NCBI GenBank assembly: GCA_035079385.1
Contig: JAVHKY010000030.1
Coordinates: 7,603,001-7,667,000 of the forward strand
DNA: 64,000 bases
Source of the DNA: Aspidiotus rigidus
Lineage: Eukaryota; Arthropoda; Insecta; Hemiptera; Diaspididae
Reading direction: 5' to 3'
Below the pieces are notes generated by a model that did not search any database, was not told the origin of the DNA, and was given only the letters and a program-made list of their open reading frames with translations. The translations under genes were made by a program, and so were the position numbers. Below, piece by piece: positions 55,930-64,000 of this stretch. Within the stretch, counting starts at the first letter, position 1; each line of letters opens with the position of its first letter.

Positions 55930-58073
55930 GCGGGATTTTTAGTATGTTGTTCAGGACCACATCCTGAACCATTTTCAGCGAAGAAACATTTGCTCCAGCA
56001 AATATTTCTTCTTTTTTTTCCTATATTGCTCTAATTTGCCTACACTACAATACAGTTTCTATTTTTTTGAATCTTTTTACTTCGCTTTTATTTCTACATG
56101 CAAGACATGGTTTGAGTTTATCACACACACATATTAGGTGAATTCATTTAACTGTCGGTGGAATATGCCGACCATTCCACTCGGGGAGGGAAAAGGTAGG
56201 CCTAATTTTCTCTTGATTCGCCAAAAGCTAGCAAGTGTAATTTAGCATCTAAATTGTAGGTCTTTGTCCCACCCCAAATTTCAAGCAGAATGGGGCTAAA
56301 TGAATATCTGGCCTTCTTTGTCACGTCACACCTCTTTAATACATTTAATTAGACAGAGTGGCATTCCTGGTTTCTTTCCTTTTCAGCTCGACTTGTGTAG
56401 GCATAGCTTAGGCTACACTTTCAGCATCTTTCAAAGGGCTGAACCCCTTTTGAAAAACTGGACGCTACAATTATCCGTTATGTAATTACGCGGCATTTGT
56501 TTCAAGAGTTATCGACGACTAAGAGAATATGAGTCATTTGCATATGTACACAGTATTTCTATTTCTTCTTGACAAACCTAGCTTATCAGTAATCATTTGT
56601 GTATTTCGATAAAGGCAGCGGGATTGTTGGGACAGATTGCGGTTCATTATCGTAAAAGATAGTTGGTTCGTGTCTCGTGTGCATTTCTATTTCATCAGCA
56701 TAGGACATGAGAAAATATTCCAAATAGGGATGACTAACCTTTGTTCGGGTTACAGTAGTCCAGATAAACACGATCAGCGCGTCATTCGTTATCAAGATGA
56801 CATCCGCGAGAACATATTAGTTATATTGTGCGTGCGAGACTCAGCACGTTTTGTATTTTCGTGTTCTGGCGCTCTTTTCTATACGTAGTCTGCGAGTTGG
56901 TGAACGCGATCAAAATCGTAGAAGACATTCAACCTAAGCCGCTGAACCGCGCAGTCGTATTTTATACTTTGGAGTTTCGTACGGTCGCAGTTTGACGATA
57001 AAACAATTTTTTATTTTAGTTCGTATATTGTGGCTCTACGAGTAATCCATTTCTCTGTTCGAACGATTTATTTTTCCCTCGCGGTGAAAAAATAATAATA
57101 AAATAAAATAAATGATCGAAAACCGATACCGTTGAAATATTTCACGCGAGTGACAAGTTCACGATAACGTAAAAATTCAAAAAGTTAGTGATTCGATCGT
57201 ATTCGGCATTTTTGTCGTCATTAACGGTGATGTTCAAGAAGCGTGTTATCTTTTCCGGAAAAAGTTGTTTTCAGTTCCCGCGGTTGAATGAATCATAAGT
57301 TTACGTAAGTAAACAAAACAGTAGTACCTAGTCTTACATTTTCTCTGGCGCAGTTACGTGGTCCTCAATTTTGAGGTCTTATTCTATGTAACTAGAGAAC
57401 GGATTCCTCGACCTTTGCCAAATTATTTCCTTGATAGGTATTCAAGTTCTGATAAGGGATGAGTCTGGGAGTGAAATTTTATTTCGCCGAATAATGCCGG
57501 AACTGGCATAAATGCCAAAAATTAAAATGGGATAAATGTCGAAAATGTGTCGATTTCAAGAATATTGCACGTTTTTTGTCACAAAGCCCTCATTTTCAAG
57601 TACTTTTCCCATTTCTAGATACAATTTTTTTATACAATTATTTCTTGTCGTTCATCATAGGTAATTTTTTTTTCTTTTCACCGTGCGAGTTATTTTTTAA
57701 ATGCCGAAAAATTCCGAATTTTGGGTTTTTGGAGACAAATTTTAAATTTATTAGTGCCGAAAATCCGTTCTTCATCATTTATAAAACTTCCAATTTCTCG
57801 TAAGAAAAACAGATCATCTATTAAATGCTCATTATTTAAGTGAAACCATAAAATTTTCAGTTTTCATATCGTACTTTAGATATTGTTCATCTTTGATATT
57901 TTTCAGTCCATTCTTATCAGAATTATTCTTGCTAAATTACTTTTTTCTTTCCGATGATATGAAAGTAACTGAAAGAAAACTATTAACACAGGTGTTAAAA
58001 ACACGAGAAATCGTCTGGGTTTATAATACCGGTACACTCTAACAATGTAAAATATAGTGTTACCCGATAAGCC
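55930..58073. other. Intergenic, no gene accepted
   Basis: A minus-strand frame ending at 56,586 (reading EMHTRHEPTIFYDNEPQSVP near its end) is the most protein-like, but no splice context supports it. The rest is AT-rich. Confidence 0.35.
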
Positions 58074-58104
58074 AAATCGACCATTGCTATAATATGGTCG
58101 ATTT
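58074..58104. repeat. 11 bp perfect stem-loop
   Basis: AAATCGACCAT (58,074-58,084) and ATGGTCGATTT (58,094-58,104) with a 9-base loop. Probably part of an F2-like copy. Confidence 0.7.
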
Positions 58105-58279
58105 ATTTCAATTGATTGTTGGTGAGATCTTTCCTACTAAATTTTGACCATAATTTCTGGTCGTTTTTTGATCATTCTGCGGAATATACAATTATGCTGT
58201 CATTACAGACAGGATTTTTCCTCGTTTTTTGAAGCTTCAAGATCGTGAGTACCATCTTTTTATTCTTAACTTTTCTTTC

Positions 58280-58720
58280 ATTTTGAAGTACTGATGAATG
58301 ATCGAAACGTTCTTATAGTAATCTTAAGGGAATCGATATGCCGTTGGAAGGAAAATCGTGCTGTTATCGATAGATATGACGTAGCTGGAAAATCGGTCTA
58401 TTATAACTCTGCTAACGAGATTGCTATCTTCATTCTTCTCTTCTCTCAGTTGAGGAAGGCCTAGATATGGACTGGTTTTTCCCGTCGAAAGTGATCTAAA
58501 TATACCGGTAGTGGTCAGTTAATATTACCCAACCAGAGATCGTTTTATGGCGTCTCTATTGACCAGAAATTGATCAATCTTTTTCGTCAAAAGTGGTCTA
58601 TTTGTAGTGGTCTATCAATATCGCTTGAATATAGACCACGACCGATCATTATATTGTTGATATTGCCCAGAAATCGACCAATCTTTTTCGTCAGTAGTCG
58701 GTTTAGTAATGGTGGTGCTG
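58280..58720. repeat. F2-like fragment and GACCAGAAATTGATCAATC repeats
   Basis: ATGAATGATCGAAACGTTCT and TATTCTTAAGGG-like blocks (58,293-58,335) with GATATGACGTAGCTGG (about 58,372) correspond to the inner part of F2. Then GACCAGAAATTGATCAATCT (58,561) and CCCAGAAATCGACCAATCTT (about 58,665), each followed by TTTCGTCA, form two units about 105 bases apart. Confidence 0.5.
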
Positions 58721-60609
58721 TTGACACCGATTAAATATTGACTACAAGAGATGATTTTATCCAAGTTTCCCTAGAAATAGATTGTTTTTATCCAGAGCTG
58801 CTCACCATGTCACTGTCATCGAACCATCTTGTCACGAAATTTTCGAAAATTTTTTCGATTTCCGAGTAAACTTTAGTGCTGAATCTGAAAAAAAAAATGC
58901 TGAAAAGAGCCTACGAAGCTTCTAAATCAGCTAAAGGGCCCAAAGAGGGTCAAAATTTCCTTGCTTTAATTTTCAAACTTTACTCGATTTCCACGTGAAA
59001 TTTAAGGTAGAGTCTGGAACAAATGAATAAAAAGTTCTGGAAAGCGTAACAAAATTGGTCAATGGGCGTAAGAATGGTTGAATATTTCAGAATTTCGAAC
59101 ATGAATCGATTTTCTGACAAAATCTAAAGTCGAGAGTTCAAAAAAAAAAAAAAAAAACAAATTGGTCAAAAATTCTGCGAACTTGTTTTCTATTGTATTC
59201 TTGTAATCGGAGATCGACTAGGACACCGTGTTTGATCAAAGCAGGCGTATGAGGAGTTTCTTATTGTTCCACGGTACGCAGGAAACGACCTTAAGAAGTT
59301 AGTCCTGTGTCGTTAGCTTTCAGAGAGAGATTGGTCAAAGCCCCTACCTTAATCAAAGCGAGAAAGTGCTCGCAAATTCTCGTTGTGTTGGCCTTTAGGG
59401 AGAATGTCACCGAAAAGCGACTATGACGTACTCGTATCAGCGAGCAAAAAGTGAACATCATGAAGCATGGAGTAAAATTTCAAAATACGAGTAGAAAAAT
59501 AGTCGTAATTGACAGTAAATCCAACTTCCTACAAGTTGCATTCTCGTTGTAGTTTTTCAAATATCTCTATTCAAGAGGGGGGGGGGGGGGTTCTAGTTGT
59601 GAAGAATCTGTCGAAATGGAGTTACTGACCGGATGTCAACAACAACTTACGGTCGATTCTGGAATATATTGACGCAATTTGGATCAGGACTTCAAAAAAA
59701 ATTATCCAGTAGATTTTGAAGCAATTCTGCGACAAAAGTACTATGTGGCTTCGTTTCAAAAGACATTTTTGTTCATTGCATCATGTATGGGTCAACACGT
59801 GTTTTGAAATGAATGTTTTGGTGGCGTGCACGAACGCAAAAGTACAAACACGAATAAGTTGATACGCAGCTGCATTGCGACCTCCTGTCCAAAAGAAATA
59901 AAAATGTATAATAATTATGCCAATAATATTATTATCTCGTCTTTAAGCATTCAAATATCCTAATTAGGTGTCGATTATTATAAATGCACTCATTATCGTA
60001 GATCTATTACACGGGGTCTCGCGTGAAGGGGGAAAATAGGCTAATTTTTCTTTCCGAAACGAACGCGCGGGAATGGTTTAATTACTCGAATATACTTAAC
60101 CTAAAATGAAACGACGTTTTTTTAAAGGGGATTGAGAACATTCGAAAGAGGAACAAATTCAATCGAAAAAAAAACAAAAAAAAACGAATAAATTTTAATT
60201 GTAACGTTATCAGAACGATACAGGCCCGAGGCTACGTGATTCGCTCACCGTCATTCTCTAAAAAGTTCTGAGAATTCTTTACATTGAGAGCATTTATTAG
60301 ACATAATTTTGTTTTTAAGGAAATATAGAGTGCGTCGTTACAGAAAACGACAAATTTCCATAATGCGTAAACAATGCGTTTCTTGTGTGTCTCAGCTTAA
60401 AGGAAATAGAGAAATCAATGAATTACTGCTCGCTATTTCGAGTAGTGTTTCATCTATACGAATATTTATGTATGTTAAGTTCACAAGGATGTAGCTAAGG
60501 AGGTACTTAGAAATGAGTCTTCTTACTGCATTCGTTTTTCTCTCGGTTATTTATAGCGTAGAATCTGACTCCCTTCAAATCCCGAAATTTTTTTTTCTTC
60601 TAAAAAATC
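58721..60609. other. Intergenic; poly-G tract at 59,577-59,590
   Basis: No gene accepted. Holds a run of 14 G and a poly-A run near 59,140. Confidence 0.45.
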
Positions 60610-60830
60610 TACGTGAAAAGTATATTATTTTTACGTGAGTAAACAATTTTTTCGCTGAGAAATCGTGATCTATGACGTCATCAGACTGTAACGTCACAGG
60701 CCCCGCTTCCCAAGCTATATGGAAAATTTTCGAGCTCCGAGCTTTATCAGCCAGCTGGACTGCAGACGGCCGACCTCTCTCCAATAAAACAGGTTCCCTG
60801 TTGAAATATAATTCCAGTAAGAAAGTAAAT
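60610..60830. mobile_element. MITE family F1 copy
   Basis: GATCTATGACGTCATCAGAC, TAACGTCACAGGCCCCG, TTTTCGAGCTCCGAGCTTTA and ATAAAACAGGTTCCCTGTTG follow in the same order and spacing as at 195-385. The ends are eroded. Confidence 0.65.
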
Positions 60831-62340
60831 ATCACTCAGTTCTTAATAAGACATCATTCATTAATCGGTTAGTATTTTCTGTGAAACGTGGATATAGCTG
60901 AAAACTTTTGCAGAGGAGGAGTATTTAAGCTGTGTGAATCGTACCAACTCAGCATCAGAAAAACTTTGTGGGAAGACAAATTTTTGTGCCTTCCACTAAA
61001 AAGTTAGTGCATGTTCAGGTATCATCATCATTTCTATACTGCATTTCGAAACACAAAATTTATACTTTCCTTGACATATTTGTAGCATTAAAAAAGATGA
61101 GATCCCTCTTCTTCATCCTCTCCATATTTTCAAATGACTCGGGGGAAAAAATATTGCAAAAAATAGAATTCCGCGTAGTACAAACAAATAATTTCAATTT
61201 TTTTGAATAGCTTATATGTTCGTTAAAATTTTTCCCTTCAAAAAGCAAAAGTGAAACTTTCATTCCCTTTCACGACTTTTCAAAACTTCACCGTACTAAA
61301 GAGGCACTCGAAAGCTTAACTAGTTTTTTTTTTTTTTTTTGTTTTACCGAATTCAAGTGCTATGACCGAACTCTGCTAAAAGTGTAACTAGGTCAAAATA
61401 TGAGATATACACCTTGATTGGAGGCTCGTGTACATCAGTAAACCTATTCCTACGAGTATAATAAACCGGACTTAATGACGTACCGTACCATTAATATAGG
61501 CAGTAGATGAGGACAGGTCAATTTTAGAATCGAAGGAGTAATTAACGGACTTTTTGTAAATGTAAACGATATTATACATTGAAAACCTCTTTTTCCAATC
61601 TCGCTTACGTGATTTTAAATAGATACGCACAGTTTTCGACAAAGATTTCAAAATTTTGTGAGAGACGTACTCGTATACGTTTGTCGGTGACGAGACTTGT
61701 GGGATACAAGACGAAATAAACGATGAAGAGATAAAGTGAACGTGCGCACTACTGGTCGTTTATTTCGGTATAAATGATTATATTTTATTTCACAAACGAG
61801 AAGTAGTTCGAATGATAATAGAAGAGGCGGCGGCTTCAACAGAAATTGTTAAAGTTGGAAGATGTTCACGTAATCTATAGTATTGACTAAATTGTCGAAG
61901 AAAATCCATACAGAAAAATTATGTTAGGAAGTCTTATAAAACACGACCTCAGACGAGTACCTACCTCGGCCAAACATATCTTACCACTAGTTCTTTAGTA
62001 CGAAGCTAGTTCTTGAGCCTTTCTGTATCTACCAACAAGACGAAACCTTATGGGCTAGTGATAATGAGCGAGTGGCAAATTTTGTACTTTTTATCTGAGT
62101 TATTCGTGAGAATATTACCAATAATGAATCGGGACGTTGATTCTTCCTTTGTTTTTCAATCAAAAAAAAAATCTAGGTAAGTACGTCAAACTGTTATTTT
62201 TTGGGGAAATTTTGAAAGTTGAATCTCACGTACGAAAAGTAGGTAAGGGTCTTTGAAAAGTTTTGATCATTTAGGTGTCTGGAAAGCGAAGTAAATTATG
62301 GTCCTGAGGAAGCGGACTTTGACCTTCTCTGACTCTAGGT
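60831..62340. other. Intergenic, no gene seen
   Basis: Weak frames only; includes a poly-T run near 61,325-61,340. Confidence 0.4.
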
Positions 62341-62635
62341 CAGGGGTCCTCAACGGGTCGATCGCCAAGAATTTTTAGTCGATCGTCAGCGTTCTCGAGC
62401 AACTGTCAAAAAAAAATCCATGTCTCAAATATTCCACGTCTTTTCATTTATCAGAAAATTTACGAGTACCCATTCTAATTTCTATCATTTTTGTATTACA
62501 AGTTTTAATAAATCATAATGTTTCCTCCTCCTCCTCCTCCTCCTTTTTTTTTTTTTTTTTTGGTCGATCGCGGAACATTTGGAAATTTTGAAAGTTGATC
62601 TTGGCTCAAAAAAGTTGAGTACCGCTGTACCGCTG
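62341..62635. mobile_element. hAT-like MITE, ~295 bp
   Basis: Left end CAGGGGTCCTCAAC and the complement of the right end, CAGCGGTACTCAAC, match at 12 of 14 positions and fit the CAGGGGTnnnCAAC-type termini of hAT elements. The flanks are CTCTAGGT on the left and CTCTATAGGT on the right, an 8 bp target duplication apart from a 2-base insertion. The interior has GGTCGATCGC/GGTCGATCGCGG near both ends plus a TCC repeat and poly-T run (62,524-62,560). No transposase. Confidence 0.65.
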
Positions 62636-64000
62636 CTCTATAGGTGCTCGAAAAAATACTAAGGATGTTCCTCCCTGAAAAACATTTAATCGAACAAACA
62701 TTAAAAAACCATGTACGGTAAGTGGACACTCTGTCCAACATACTCGATCTCTCGTGCGTTCCCTTTCATCTTACGCAACCAGTTTACTCTTTCTTCTTTC
62801 ATACGACTATCAAGATTGAGAAGAAAGGGCGTTCGGTCACCACAGGACATCCCTTCTCGCGGTGACCGGACTCTTTTTTCTTTATCCTTGATCGTTGTGT
62901 GCTCTGACCGGCCTTTTTTTTTCTTCCTTCCTAGGACGATCGTGGGTGGTTTTGACACGATACTCATGTTCCACAAAGAGTCTTCGAAATATACACTTTG
63001 TTCACGTCTCATCTTTCGTGATGTATTTACACATATTTAATTGATGCATGGGTATGTCGAAGATTTAAAACTTCTTGATATAAGTAAGCCGATGGGTTTT
63101 CCTTTTCTTTTTCCTCTTCTGCCGGAATTTAAGAAGGAGAGCCTTCCTCTCTTTAGCGTACCTACTAAACGCATATACATCCTAAAATAGTCTAGTCTAC
63201 GATAATATGTGGCCCTTTAGCCTTCCCTTTTTCTTATATAGCCTAGTAAAGCAAAAAGAGGACGTAGAAGTAGCGTGTAAGAATAGCTTTAGGAGGGCTT
63301 ATATGGCCTTGAGACACCAGGACAATATACGTATTAGAGGAAAGAGCTAAAAATTTTGTTGTCCCTGAAGTAGGTCAAGGTCACTAATTGAAAATTATCG
63401 CGCAAATTTCAGAATGACCCTCAGCCGTGAAAAAATCATGGGTAGATTATTTGAATTTTTTCTGTCGAAAAAAAAAATCAATTTATTTTTCTCGGTTCTC
63501 TCGCCTCCTCGCCCTTAAAATTTTACCCAAGTTTCTTACTTCCTGTAGATTTTTGTCAACTTTTTAACCTTGATGGTGTATTGCTTATCTAGCCTTAAAA
63601 CGTAATTTTTGCATTGCTCACAGCCAGTTTTGAATCTAAATTTGTTGGAGGTGAATTTTAGGTTTTATGATTCCCAATTGTTACGATTCATCATCACAGG
63701 GTATTTAAATTTATGGAGTGATTTTGCGGTCTTTTACTGACTCGGAAACCGGTCATGAAACAAAATTGTGGTTTTCTATCTGTAAATTGAATATTTCTCA
63801 CGAGAGAAGACCGGTTACATTATATTTTATCTCAAGACTACCACAGCCAACTGAAAGAGAGTCGCAGGAAGGTGACCGCTGAAAGATTTTGGTTGTTATC
63901 ACGTGTGCGATGCTGTAATTTGCTACCGATTAGGAGAAGGAACTACTTCATTTTAGCTTCCGTTGAGTCACCCTTGTATCTCGTGATAAAAATGTAATTT
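62636..64000. other. Intergenic, no gene accepted
   Basis: Overlapping frames on both strands at 62,701-63,040 cover a patch with GGTCACC/GGTGACC inverted blocks (about 62,835 and 62,860) and T-rich runs; I see no gene. Confidence 0.4.

Noticed and set aside
56586..56795. Minus-strand frame ending in PTIPLPLSKYTNDY
   Set aside because: Protein-like in places, but no convincing acceptor, upstream exon or family match.

Overview
The window looks like nuclear DNA of an insect. Genes have short GT-AG introns, core promoters carry TATA boxes and AATAAA signals, and intergenic DNA is AT-rich and full of MITEs and retroelement scraps. No bacterial features are visible. A sap-feeding hemipteran is my best guess, from secreted proteins built of small exons and frequent TAGGTACCTA/AGGCCT-type motifs; this is inference, not a sequence match.

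Layout. 1-6.4 kb: a MITE copy, the first copy of a 2.2 kb direct repeat, and a hairpin element whose loop is derived from U6 snRNA. 6.5-9.55 kb: a six-exon gene for a 290-residue secreted protein that I do not recognise. 9.8-13.5 kb: a MITE nest and the second copy of the 2.2 kb repeat. 14.6-15.6 kb: low-complexity DNA and a dead LINE reverse-transcriptase tail. 16.15-18.96 kb: a complete 11-exon CDT1 replication-licensing gene (586 residues). 19.9-42.5 kb, minus strand: a second secreted-protein gene, reconstructed from six small exons whose reading phases all agree.

The centrepiece is a 16,280 bp Polinton/Maverick-type element at 24,679-40,958. It has ~0.6 kb terminal inverted repeats made of ~55-75 bp tandem units, AG...CT termini and a 6 bp target-site duplication (AGTAGT on both sides). 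It sits inside intron 2 of the minus-strand secreted-protein gene; subtracting it leaves an ordinary intron of about 0.83 kb. Its core (30.4-38.1 kb) is very AT-rich and virus-like: a protein-primed family B DNA polymerase with an embedded zinc/HNH-like region (broken by two frameshifts and a stop), a zinc-ribbon protein, two lysine-rich proteins, and small ORFs. Its flanking arms are richer in GC, look insect-like, and carry at least two related secreted-protein ORFs as apparent cargo. I saw no integrase, packaging ATPase, protease or capsid gene, so this copy is presumably defective.

42.5-64 kb holds no gene I can name. It has MITEs of three families (one hAT-like with both ends), a ~350 bp tandem duplication carrying splice-like signals, a frameshifted relic of a TE-associated protein with a cysteine-rich CXC region, several degenerate tandem repeats, and a few weak candidate exons.
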